Made by a program: the position numbers and the translations under genes. From positions 13,072 through 77,071 of the forward strand of contig NZ_BAAAEP010000019.1 in assembly GCF_039523075.1 (NCBI RefSeq): a stretch of DNA of 64,000 nucleotides, written 5' to 3'. The DNA comes from Caenispirillum bisanense. GTDB lineage: Bacteria > Pseudomonadota > Alphaproteobacteria > Rhodospirillales > Rhodospirillaceae. The notes beneath the pieces are model-generated. The model worked only from the letters and a program-made list of their open reading frames with translations, had not been told where the DNA came from and ran no database searches. Each line of letters opens with the position of its first letter. Position 1 is the stretch's first letter. Below are positions 15,144 through 22,938 of this stretch, one piece after another.

Positions 15144-16631
15144 TCAGAAGCGGGGAAGATCGGGGAACGGCAGCCGGCCGCCGGAGACATGCAGCTTGCC
15201 CAGTTCGGCGCAGCGGTGCAGCGTCGGGTAGACCTTGCCGGGGTTGAGCAGCTGCGCCGGATCGAAGGCGCATTTGATGCGCTGCTGCTGCTTCAGGTCG
15301 TCCTCGCCGAACATCACCGGCATCAGGTCGCGCTTTTCCACCCCGACGCCGTGTTCGCCGGTGAGCACGCCGCCCACCTCCACGCACAGTTTGAGGATGT
15401 CGGCGCCGAAGGCCTCGGCCCGTTCCAGCTCGGTCGGCCGGTTGGCATCGAACAGGATGAGCGGATGCAGGTTGCCGTCGCCGGCATGGAACACGTTGGC
15501 GACCCGCAGGCCGTGGGTCTCGGCCATCTGCTGCATGCGCTGCAGCACCTGCGGCAGGGCGCGGCGGGGGATGGTGCCGTCCATGCACAGGTAGTCCGGG
15601 CTGATGCGGCCGACCGCCGGGAACGCCGCCTTGCGCCCGGCCCAGAAGGTCATGCGTTCCTCGTCGCTGGCGGAGACGCGCAGCGCCATGGCGCCGTGGT
15701 CGCGGCCGATGGCCTCCACCCGCGCGATCAGGTGTTCCACCTCCACCGCCGGCCCGTCCAGTTCGCAGATCAGCAGCGCCTCCACGTCCAGCGGGTAGCC
15801 GGCATGGACGAAGGCTTCGGCGGCGTGGATGGCGGGGCGGTCCATCATCTCCAGCCCGGCCGGGATGATGCCGGCGGCGATGATGGCGGCGACGCAATCC
15901 CCCGCCGTCTCGTTGCCGGGGAAGCCCATGAGCACCGCCCGCGCCGTCTCCGGCCGGCGCAGGATGCGCACCGTCACCTCGGTGACGATGCCGAGCATGC
16001 CCTCCGACCCGGTGACGACGCCGAGCAGGTCATAGCCGCCGGCATCCAGGTGCTTGCCGCCCAGGCGGACGATCTCGCCGTCCGGCAGCACCATCTCGAC
16101 GCCGAGCAGGTTGTTGGTGGTGAGGCCGTATTTCAGGCAATGCACGCCGCCCGCATTCTCCGCCACGTTGCCGCCGATGGAACAGGCGATCTGGCTGGAG
16201 GGATCGGGGGCGTAGTAGAAGCCGCGATGGGCCACCGCGGTGGTGATGGCCAGGTTGGTGACGCCCGGCTGGGCGACCACGCAGCGGTTGTCGAAGTCGA
16301 TGTCGAGGATGCGGTTGAAGCGCCCCATGCCGATGGTCACCGCATCGGCCAGCGGCAGCGAGCCGCCGGACAGCGACGTCCCTGCCCCGCGCGGCACCAC
16401 CTTCACGCCGTTGTCGTAGCACCAGCGCAGGATGCGGCTGACCTGATCGGTGGTTTCCGGCAGCACCACCACCAGCGGCAGCTGGCGATAGGCGGTGAGC
16501 GCGTCGCACTCGTAGGCGCGCAGCTCGTCCTCGTCAACGATGACCCCTTCGCCCGGCACGATGCGGCGCAGGGCGTCCACGATGTCGGACCGCCGGGCGA
16601 TGGTGCCCTGGTCCGGCGCCGGCATGCGCAT
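15144..16631 (-). CDS. glcD: Glycolate oxidase catalytic subunit GlcD
   Basis: The 495-residue protein has FAD_binding_4 (YECDALTAYRQLPLVVVLPETTDQV, VPRGAGTSLSGGSLPL, CSIGGNVAENAGGVHCLKYG) followed by the FAD-oxidase C-terminal domain (NVFHAGDGNLHPLILFD, GGVLTGEHGVGVEKRD, FDPAQLLNPGKVYP). I chose the ATG at 16631 because GGGAGGAA lies seven bases ahead; an ATG at 16658 is in frame but has no comparable site. It is the first gene of glcDEF. No glcC-type regulator is adjacent. Confidence 0.94.
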   Translation of the reverse strand: MRMPAPDQGTIARRSDIVDALRRIVPGEGVIVDEDELRAYECDALTAYRQLPLVVVLPETTDQVSRILRWCYDNGVKVVPRGAGTSLSGGSLPLADAVTIGMGRFNRILDIDFDNRCVVAQPGVTNLAITTAVAHRGFYYAPDPSSQIACSIGGNVAENAGGVHCLKYGLTTNNLLGVEMVLPDGEIVRLGGKHLDAGGYDLLGVVTGSEGMLGIVTEVTVRILRRPETARAVLMGFPGNETAGDCVAAIIAAGIIPAGLEMMDRPAIHAAEAFVHAGYPLDVEALLICELDGPAVEVEHLIARVEAIGRDHGAMALRVSASDEERMTFWAGRKAAFPAVGRISPDYLCMDGTIPRRALPQVLQRMQQMAETHGLRVANVFHAGDGNLHPLILFDANRPTELERAEAFGADILKLCVEVGGVLTGEHGVGVEKRDLMPVMFGEDDLKQQQRIKCAFDPAQLLNPGKVYPTLHRCAELGKLHVSGGRLPFPDLPRF

Positions 16632-16761
16632 GCGGCGGTTCCTCCCGTCCGACGGCATCCTTCGGGATGCTCACGTTCCCGCCATCATAGGCAGCAGCGG
16701 TCGGCCGTGACAATGCCGGAACGGCCCCATCGGAACCGGCGGTTGAGCCCGGCCGCAAACG

Positions 16762-16793
16762 CCACAGGCCCGGACGCGGGTCCGGGCCTGTGG
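16762..16793 (-). terminator. Terminator-like hairpin after the helicase gene
   Basis: A perfect 14-bp stem (16762-16775 with 16780-16793) with a GCGG loop lies 35 bases past the helicase stop. Only a short GTTTGC follows on the minus strand, so termination may be partial, or the hairpin may act in mRNA stability. Confidence 0.6.
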
Positions 16794-16827
16794 GTCAGTG
16801 CAGGGAGCGGATGCCTCCGCCCGGCGG

Positions 16828-19203
16828 TCAGTCGCCGCTGGAGGGCACCGGCGGCACCGGCTCCGCCGCGGCGGTCTCGCCGGCGGCGGCAGCGGCAGCG
16901 GCCGGCTTCTTGCGCGGGGCGCGGCGCTTGGCCGGCGCCTTCTCCACCGTTTCGGTGGTGCCTTCGGCCGTGGTGGTCTTGCGCACGCGGGTCCGCTTCG
17001 GCTTCGGCGCCGCCTCGGCCTCGCCGGCGGCAGCGGCCTCGGGGGCAGCACCCTCGGCGGCGGCGGCCGGTTCGGCGGCCTTCTTGCGGCTGCGCGGCGC
17101 GGCGGTCCTGGCGGCCGGCTTCTTCGCCGCCGGCGCCTTGCGGGCGGCGGGGGCGCGCTTGCGCTTCGGCGTGGCGGCGGGCGCACCCTCGGCATCGGTC
17201 ACCGCATCCTGAGCGGCAGCGGCCTCGGCCACCTGCTCGGCGGCGGCAGCGGCGGTCGCCTCGACCTCAACCACCGGTTCGGCCGGCACCGGCGTGTCGG
17301 CAGCCAGCTCGGGCTGCTCCGGCGCCTGCGGGGCGGCGGTGACGGCCATGGCGGCGGTGTCGCCCTCCGCCCGGTCGCCCTTGCCGCGACGACGGGTGCG
17401 GCGGCGCTTGCGCGGCTCGCCGGCGGCACCGTCAGCGGCGGCATCGGCGATGGTCACGGCCGCGTCGTCCGCGCCCGCATCCCCGTCGTCGGTGTCATCG
17501 GCGGCGACGCTGGCCGCTTCGTCGGCAGCGGCGGCTTCACGGGCGGCGCGACGCTTCTCGGCCTCGGCCTCGCGGCGTTCGCGCTCGATGCGCAGGCGCT
17601 CGCCCTCGACCACCGGGTCGACCAGGATGAAGGCCGGGGTGTGGGCGCCGAACGCCAGGGCGTCGGGGCCGTGCTCCATCTCCTCGACCTCCCAGGCGGG
17701 ATGGTCGCGGCGACCACGGCCGCCACGGCGGTCACGGTCGCGATCACGATCGCGGCCGTTGCGGTCGCCACGGTCGCTGCGCTCGCCCCGTTCCGGGCGG
17801 TCGCCACGGTCGCGGCGGCGGTCGTCGCGGGCCTCGCGGCGCGGCTCGTCGCGGCTTTCCTCGCGCTTCGGCTCAACGGCGGCGGCGGGCACGGGGGCCG
17901 GAGCGACCGGCGCGGCCTCAGCCGGGGCCGACGGCGCCACGGCGGCGGCAGCGGCCGGGGCCTCGCCACCCCGCGACGGCTCGCGCCGGCGCTGGTCGCG
18001 GTCGCGGCCACGGTCCTTGTCCTTGCCGTGGGCGGGGCGACGACGGCGCTTGCGGCCATCATCGGGCGCCAGCTCGCAATTCTCGACCGTTTCGAGCTGC
18101 ACCCGCGGGATCTCCTTGCCGATCAGCTTTTCGATGGCGTCGACGTACTTGGTGTCGTCGGGCGTCGCCAGGGTATAGGCGTGGCCTTCCTTGCCGGCGC
18201 GGCCGGTGCGGCCGATGCGGTGGACGTAGTCCTCGGAATGGCTGGGCACGTCGAAGTTGAAGACGTGCGACACGTCCGACACGTCGATGCCGCGCGCCGC
18301 CACGTCGGAGCACACCATCAGGCGCGCTTCGTTCTTCTTGAAGCGCTCCAGCGTCACCGTGCGCTCGTTCTGCGGCATGTCGCCGTGCAGCTGAACCACG
18401 TCGTAGCCGTGCTTGGACAGCGACTTGTAGAGGATCGCCACGTCGCGCTTGCGGTTGCAGAAGATGAAGGCGTTGCGCACGTCCTCGCGGTTCAGCAGCT
18501 CGCGCAGGGCGCGGCGCTTGTCCTCGTGCTCGACGATGGCCATCTGCTGGACGACGGTGGCGGCGCTGGACTGCTTCGGGCTGACGCGCACTTCCTTGGG
18601 GTTCTGCAGGAAGGCGTCGGCCAGGCGGCCGATCTGGGCGTCCATGGTGGCCGAGAAGAACAGCGTCTGGCGCATCTTCGGCAGCAGCGACACGATGCGC
18701 TCGACATCGGGGATGAAGCCCATGTCGAGCATGCGGTCGGCTTCGTCGATGACCAGGATCTTCACGTCGGTCAGCAGGATGCGGCCGCGGTCGAACAGGT
18801 CGAGCAGGCGCCCCGGCGTGGCGATCAGCACGTCGACGCCCTTGTCGAGGGCCGAGACCTGATCCTTGAAGCTCTCGCCGCCGATGAGCAGCGCCATGTT
18901 GAGCTTGTGATACTTGCCGTAGAGCGTGAAGTTTTCCGCCACCTGGGCGGCCAGTTCACGGGTCGGCGCGACGATCAGCGACCGCGGCATGCGCGCCTTG
19001 GCGCGGCCGGCGGCGAGGATGTCAATCATCGGCAGGGTGAAGCTGGCCGTCTTGCCGGTGCCCGTCTGGGCAATGCCCAGAACGTCGCGGCCCTGCAGCA
19101 CGACGGGAATAGCCTGCTCCTGGATCGGCGTGGGCGTGTCATAGCCGACGTCGTCGATGGCGCGAAGGGTTTCCGGAGACAGCCCGAGATCGGAAAAGGT
19201 CAT
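16828..19203 (-). CDS. DEAD-box RNA helicase with a 400-residue low-complexity tail
   Basis: The 791-residue protein has a complete RhlE-like core in the first 380 residues: FSDLGLSPETLRAI with the Q motif, AQTGTGKT, PTRELA, TPGRLLD, DEAD, SAT, and HRIGRTGRAGKEG. It would unwind structured RNA in ribosome assembly or mRNA decay. The rest is a long extension: an Arg/Asp/Gly-rich segment (about 390-500), a DHPAWEVEEMEHGPDALAFGAHTPAF island, acidic alanine-rich repeats, and a histone-H1-like Lys/Ala/Pro tail. Most DEAD-box proteins are 400-650 residues, so this tail is unusually long. It has a near-consensus promoter and a 5' leader of about 90 bases, which often serves cold or growth regulation. 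Confidence 0.92.
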   Translation of the reverse strand: MTFSDLGLSPETLRAIDDVGYDTPTPIQEQAIPVVLQGRDVLGIAQTGTGKTASFTLPMIDILAAGRAKARMPRSLIVAPTRELAAQVAENFTLYGKYHKLNMALLIGGESFKDQVSALDKGVDVLIATPGRLLDLFDRGRILLTDVKILVIDEADRMLDMGFIPDVERIVSLLPKMRQTLFFSATMDAQIGRLADAFLQNPKEVRVSPKQSSAATVVQQMAIVEHEDKRRALRELLNREDVRNAFIFCNRKRDVAILYKSLSKHGYDVVQLHGDMPQNERTVTLERFKKNEARLMVCSDVAARGIDVSDVSHVFNFDVPSHSEDYVHRIGRTGRAGKEGHAYTLATPDDTKYVDAIEKLIGKEIPRVQLETVENCELAPDDGRKRRRRPAHGKDKDRGRDRDQRRREPSRGGEAPAAAAAVAPSAPAEAAPVAPAPVPAAAVEPKREESRDEPRREARDDRRRDRGDRPERGERSDRGDRNGRDRDRDRDRRGGRGRRDHPAWEVEEMEHGPDALAFGAHTPAFILVDPVVEGERLRIERERREAEAEKRRAAREAAAADEAASVAADDTDDGDAGADDAAVTIADAAADGAAGEPRKRRRTRRRGKGDRAEGDTAAMAVTAAPQAPEQPELAADTPVPAEPVVEVEATAAAAAEQVAEAAAAQDAVTDAEGAPAATPKRKRAPAARKAPAAKKPAARTAAPRSRKKAAEPAAAAEGAAPEAAAAGEAEAAPKPKRTRVRKTTTAEGTTETVEKAPAKRRAPRKKPAAAAAAAGETAAAEPVPPVPSSGD

Positions 19204-19296
19204 GCGTGTGGAGTTCGGCCTACGGGAAGTGGCGGGGGCGGGCGCTTCGAAAACGGTCGGCGCAGGCCCGGGGCCAAGAATTCGGTTCGGATGCGG

Positions 19297-19324
19297 ATAA
19301 TAGAGCGGGAAAAGCCGCTGTCAA
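19297..19324 (-). promoter_or_regulatory. Strong sigma70 promoter of the DEAD-box helicase gene
   Basis: On the minus strand a perfect TTGACA (19319-19324) is followed after 16 bases by TATTAT (19297-19302). It gives a leader of roughly 85-90 bases before the ATG at 19203. Confidence 0.72.
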
Positions 19325-19445
19325 CGTTCGCGGAACGGTCCGGCCCCCGGCAGCTTGGCCGAGGGGCGAAATTCGTCTACCGTCGGGCGTCGACGCGGCG
19401 CCTTTTCCGCCGCCAGAAGAACGTTTCAAACAGCGGGAGGATGCC

Positions 19446-19991
19446 ATGTTGATCACCGGAGAAAGGTCTTCGCTCCTTGTCGTCGACGTGCAGGAAAAAC
19501 TCTGCCCGGTGATGGACGACCCCCGCGCCGTGCTGCACAACGGCGCCCGCCTGATGCGCGGCGCCGCCCGCCTGGGCATCCCGGTGACGGTGACCGAGCA
19601 GTACCCCGAGGGCATCGGCCCCACCATGTTCGACCTGCGCGAGCTGACCGGCCCGGAAAACGTGCTGCAGAAGCGGACCTTCTCAAGCGCCGCCGAAGAG
19701 ACCATCGTCGCCCGCCTGCGCGACTTCGGCCGCCCGCAGGTGGTGGTGTGCGGCATCGAGGCGCATGTCTGCGTGCTGCAGACCGCCCTCGGCCTGAAGG
19801 AAATCGGCTACGACGTCTATGTCGTGCGCGACGCCTGCTCGTCCCGGCGCGTTGCCGACCGGGATGCCGCCTTCGCCCGCATGGCGGCGGCCGGCGTCGG
19901 CGTGGTGACCACCGAGATGGCGCTGTTCGAGTGGGTCGGCGATTCCCGCCACGAAGCCTTCCGCGAGATCAGCAAGACCCTGATCAAATAA
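19446..19991 (+). CDS. Isochorismatase-family cysteine hydrolase
   Basis: The 181-residue protein has the family triad: Asp14 in LLVVDVQEKL, a lysine in VLQKRTFSS, and nucleophile Cys109 in CGIEAHVCVLQTA with the preceding non-proline cis turn. The group includes YcaC/nicotinamidase-like amidases acting on small amides; the substrate is not clear from sequence. A GGAGG five bases upstream supports the ATG at 19446. It is followed 22 bases later by an alpha/beta hydrolase on the same strand, then a terminator, so the two form one transcript. Confidence 0.88.
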   Translation: MLITGERSSLLVVDVQEKLCPVMDDPRAVLHNGARLMRGAARLGIPVTVTEQYPEGIGPTMFDLRELTGPENVLQKRTFSSAAEETIVARLRDFGRPQVVVCGIEAHVCVLQTALGLKEIGYDVYVVRDACSSRRVADRDAAFARMAAAGVGVVTTEMALFEWVGDSRHEAFREISKTLIK

Positions 19992-20013
19992 AGAAGAAAG
20001 GGAGTTTTTCCGC

Positions 20014-20715
20014 ATGTCCAGGATTTCGCTGGTGCTGGTGCCCGGCCTGCTGACCGACCGCGCCCTGTTCGCCCCGCAGCTGGAGGCGCTGTCCGACGTG
20101 GCCGACATCACCGTCGCCAACGTGGTGGAAGACGACAGCATGGAGGGCTTCGCCGCCCGCCTGCTGGCCGATGTGCCGCAGCAGTTCGCCATCGCCGGCC
20201 TGTCCATGGGCGGCTACATCGCGCAGGAAGTGATGCGCCAGGCGCCGGAGCGCGTGCGCGGCCTCGCCCTGCTCGACACCAACGCCCGCGCCGACCGTCC
20301 GGAACAGCAGGAAGCCCGCCGGGAGTTCGTGCGCCGCGCCGAGTCGGGCGATTTCATGGACGTGGTGGACGAGATGTACCCCCTGCTGGTGGCGCCGAGC
20401 CGCCTGGAGGACGCCGACCTCAAGAAGACCTGCGCCGACATGGCGGCGCGCGTCGGCGTGGTCGGCTTCGCCCGCCAGCAGAACGCCATCATCAACCGCC
20501 CCGACGGCCGCGGCGACCTGAAGGCGGTGCGGGTGCCGGCCCTGGTGCTGTGCGGCGCCGAGGATGCCATGACGCCGCCCAAGGTCCACCAGGAGATGGT
20601 CGACCAGCTGCCGGACTGCGAGTACGTGGTCATCGACGGCTGCGGCCACCTGTCCACCCTGGAGGCGCCGGAAGCGGTCAACACCGCCTTCCGGCAGTGG
20701 CTCGGGCGGCTTTGA
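20014..20715 (+). CDS. Alpha/beta-fold hydrolase
   Basis: The 233-residue protein starts with LVLVPGLLTD (oxyanion region). The nucleophile elbow is GLSMGGY with Ser64, the acid is in LCGAEDAMTPP, and the catalytic histidine is in IDGCGHLSTLEAPEAVN. The cap between residues about 100 and 165 is short and helical. It resembles MhpC/BioH-type esterases; the substrate is unknown. It is probably co-transcribed with the isochorismatase-like gene and ends at a good terminator. Confidence 0.88.
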   Translation: MSRISLVLVPGLLTDRALFAPQLEALSDVADITVANVVEDDSMEGFAARLLADVPQQFAIAGLSMGGYIAQEVMRQAPERVRGLALLDTNARADRPEQQEARREFVRRAESGDFMDVVDEMYPLLVAPSRLEDADLKKTCADMAARVGVVGFARQQNAIINRPDGRGDLKAVRVPALVLCGAEDAMTPPKVHQEMVDQLPDCEYVVIDGCGHLSTLEAPEAVNTAFRQWLGRL

Positions 20716-20739
20716 ACGCCCCGGCTGCAGCCCTTTGCG

Positions 20740-20777
20740 CACCCCCGGCAGCCGCACCAACGCCGGGGGTGATTTTT
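20740..20777 (+). terminator. Intrinsic terminator after the alpha/beta hydrolase gene
   Basis: A perfect 10-bp GC stem (20740-20749 with 20762-20771) with a 12-base loop is followed by ATTTTT. It lies 25 bases beyond the hydrolase stop. Confidence 0.85.
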
Positions 20778-20874
20778 CCTCGCCCATGCGCTACACATTT
20801 GCGTGGAAGTTCACACGCAGGATGAGGAAACGCTCTTGGCCCGCGGGGGGAGCACGACGGCTGGCGGCGGTTTG

Positions 20875-21804
20875 ATGGGGTTCCTGCGGCGCGGCAAGAA
20901 GGCCGGCGCCGACACCGCGGCTGAAAAGGCCGCTGCCGCCGCCGCGGCCAAGAAGGAAAGCGTCTTCAAGGCGCCGCGTCCGCCGGAAGGCCCGCAGGAC
21001 CCGGCGTGGCCGAAGGCGCGCGTGCGCCTGATGGACCGCATGTGGGGCCTCGGCCACGTCCTGCCCGGCGGTGACGAATACGTCGTCGACCTGTTCCGCG
21101 TGTTCAGCCCCAACAACTCCATGTCCATGCTCCAGGTCGGCGCCGGCATGGGCGGCGACGGCCGCGCCCTGGCGCTGGCCTTCGGCGTCTGGGTGACCTG
21201 CATCGAGCAGTCCGAGGTGCTCGTCGAGTCGGGCATGAAGGAAAGCTACAAGCACGGGCTGGAAAAGAAGGCGCCGGTGGTCAGCTTCGTGCCGGAACGC
21301 ATGAAGCTGCGCCCCAACGGATTCGACGTGGTGTTTTCCCGTCTGGGCCTGCACACCCTGCCCGACAAGGAACTGACCATCGAACAGATGGCCATCGGCC
21401 TGAAGCCGTCCGGCCAGATGCTGCTGATCGAGTTCATGCCCGGCGAAAAGGCCGATCCGGCGGTGCTGGAGGCCTGGGCGGCGGCGGAACCGCAGACCCC
21501 CTACCTCATTTCCGGCCCGCGCATGGCGGAACTGATCCGCAGCCACGACCTCGACCTGCGGGTGGTGCAGGACGTCAGCGCCGAATACCGCAAGCTGGTG
21601 ATGCTGGGCTTCGCCAGGTTCCTCGCCACCCTCACCCGCAAGGAGATCGAGAGTGACCGCGAGATGGGCCGGGCGCTGCTGAAGGAAGCGGAAATGTGGA
21701 TGCGCCGGCTGGCGCTGATCGACGCCGGCGTGCTGCGCGTCGTGCGCTTCCACGCCATCGCGCCGGCCACCAAGCGGCGCAAGGCGCTGCCGGTGGTGGA
21801 GTAA
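20875..21804 (+). CDS. SAM-dependent methyltransferase-like protein
   Basis: The product, 309 residues from this start, has a Rossmann-type methyltransferase core. MLQVGAGMGGDGRALALAFG (motif I, here GAGMGG), ITCIEQSEVLVESG-like motif II, FDVVFSRLGLHTLPDK (motif IV) and LKPSGQMLLIEFMPG (motif V) can be read. A basic/alanine N terminus and a helical C terminus with LTRKEIESDREMGRALLKEAEMWMRR follow no family I can name. The start is uncertain: the frame is open to a GTG at 20803, and a TTG at 20836 has AGGATGAGGA just upstream. The methylated substrate is unknown. It lies upstream of rpmJ, which has its own promoter. Confidence 0.72.
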   Translation: MGFLRRGKKAGADTAAEKAAAAAAAKKESVFKAPRPPEGPQDPAWPKARVRLMDRMWGLGHVLPGGDEYVVDLFRVFSPNNSMSMLQVGAGMGGDGRALALAFGVWVTCIEQSEVLVESGMKESYKHGLEKKAPVVSFVPERMKLRPNGFDVVFSRLGLHTLPDKELTIEQMAIGLKPSGQMLLIEFMPGEKADPAVLEAWAAAEPQTPYLISGPRMAELIRSHDLDLRVVQDVSAEYRKLVMLGFARFLATLTRKEIESDREMGRALLKEAEMWMRRLALIDAGVLRVVRFHAIAPATKRRKALPVVE

Positions 21805-21861
21805 CGGCAGCAAAAGCGCCCCGGGCGGTGGAAAAGGCTGTGAAAAAGCCTGATTCCGGCG

Positions 21862-21890
21862 TTGACAGCCCCCCACCCGCCCCGTATGTT
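21862..21890 (+). promoter_or_regulatory. Near-consensus sigma70 promoter of rpmJ
   Basis: TTGACA (21862-21867) and TATGTT (21885-21890) are exactly 17 bases apart. The transcript would start near 21897, about 34 bases before the rpmJ ATG. Confidence 0.8.
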
Positions 21891-21930
21891 GCGGCCTCTT
21901 CACCGAACAGGGTTTTTCGAGGGACAGGTC

Positions 21931-22056
21931 ATGAAGGTCCGCAACTCTCTGAAGTCGGCCAAGACCCGCGACAAGAACTGCCGCATCGTGCGTCGCAAGG
22001 GCCGCGTTTACGTGATCAACAAGAAGAACCCGCGCTTCAAGGCCCGCCAGGGCTGA
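21931..22056 (+). CDS. rpmJ: 50S ribosomal protein L36
   Basis: The 41-residue protein begins KVRNSLKSAKTRDKNCRIVRRKGRV and ends NKKNPRFKARQG. This is the zinc-independent (C-minus) form: it lacks the CxxC...C/H zinc-ribbon ligands of the other L36 type and has the few extra residues usual in alphaproteobacteria. It binds 23S rRNA in the large subunit. It is a single-gene transcript with its own promoter and a strong terminator at 22114-22148. Confidence 0.97.
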   Translation: MKVRNSLKSAKTRDKNCRIVRRKGRVYVINKKNPRFKARQG

Positions 22057-22113
22057 GGACGCGAGACGGGTAGCGCCCTGGGCAGTCGGGGCGCGTTCTT
22101 CGCGAAGACCACA

Positions 22114-22148
22114 CGAAAAAGCCGCGCATGACATGCGCGGCTTTTTCG
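22114..22148 (+). terminator. Bidirectional intrinsic terminator between rpmJ and the RBBP9 hydrolase
   Basis: A perfect 16-bp stem (22114-22129 with 22133-22148) with a GAC loop has a run of five A on its left arm and five T on its right. It can end both the rightward rpmJ transcript and the leftward hydrolase transcript. Confidence 0.92.
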
Positions 22149-22193
22149 TTTGCCCGCGCCGCAGCGGCGGCGGCGCCACAGGGCGCGCGCCGG

Positions 22194-22736
22194 CTACAGC
22201 ATCCCCGCCACCAGCCGTTCTGCCAGATCCCAGCGGCCGTGGCCGCTGGCGGTGTTGATGTGCCCGGCCTCGCCGGCATCCAGCAGCGGCGCGCCCCAGG
22301 CTGCCGCCACCGCCTCCGCCCGCGCGAAGGTCATGTAGGGGTCGTTGCGGCTGGCGACGACGGTGGCGGGAAACGGCAGCGGCTGCCGGGGCAGCGGCGC
22401 GAATCCCCAGATCTCCGCCGGCACCACGGCCTGATCGTCCACATCGGGCGGTGCCACCAGCAGCGCGCCGCGCACCGCCGCGACGCTGCCCTCGCGGCTC
22501 CAGTGGGCGATGGTGGCGCAGCCGAGGCTATGGCCGACCAGCACCACCTGCCCTGCCCGCTCCGCCGCCGCCTCCTGCACCGCCTTTTCCAGCGCCTGCA
22601 TCCAGTCGGCGAGGTCGGGCCGGTCCCAGTCGGTCATCTCCACCCGCCGGGCCTGCGGCAGACGGGCCTGCAGGTGGGTCTGCCAGTGGTCGGGGCCGGA
22701 ATTGCCGAGTCCCGGCACGATGAGGACGGTGGTCAT
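22194..22736 (-). CDS. RBBP9/YdeN-family serine hydrolase
   Basis: The 180-residue protein opens TTVLIVPGLGNSGPDHWQTHLQARLP, the typical RBBP9/YdeN start. The nucleophile is Ser70 in VLVGHSLGC, the acid lies in VASRNDPYM and the histidine in GEAGHINTASGHG. Small alpha/beta hydrolases of this family have unknown natural substrates. The ATG at 22736 has a GGGAG upstream. It is divergent from ipdC. Confidence 0.9.
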   Translation of the reverse strand: MTTVLIVPGLGNSGPDHWQTHLQARLPQARRVEMTDWDRPDLADWMQALEKAVQEAAAERAGQVVLVGHSLGCATIAHWSREGSVAAVRGALLVAPPDVDDQAVVPAEIWGFAPLPRQPLPFPATVVASRNDPYMTFARAEAVAAAWGAPLLDAGEAGHINTASGHGRWDLAERLVAGML

Positions 22737-22938
22737 GGCCTGCTCCCTGTGGGCGATCCTGCCGCCGACGGTTGCAGAATGGCGGCGCCGAGGCAAGGAC
22801 GGCGGCGCTCTACCACTTTCAGGAAAATCGTTTGACCATCAGGAAATAGGGACTGGGCGACACGCCGCCATCCGCGTTAGCCTCGGCGGCAAGACCGGCC
22901 CGCGAGCCGGACGACCGAACAGGGAGACGACCCGTCCC

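Noticed and set aside
16798..19452. 884-codon open frame on the plus strand
   Set aside because: It is antisense to the DEAD-box helicase and its tail. High GC content keeps such frames open; the translation is low-complexity Gly/Val/Leu/Ala and matches no family.
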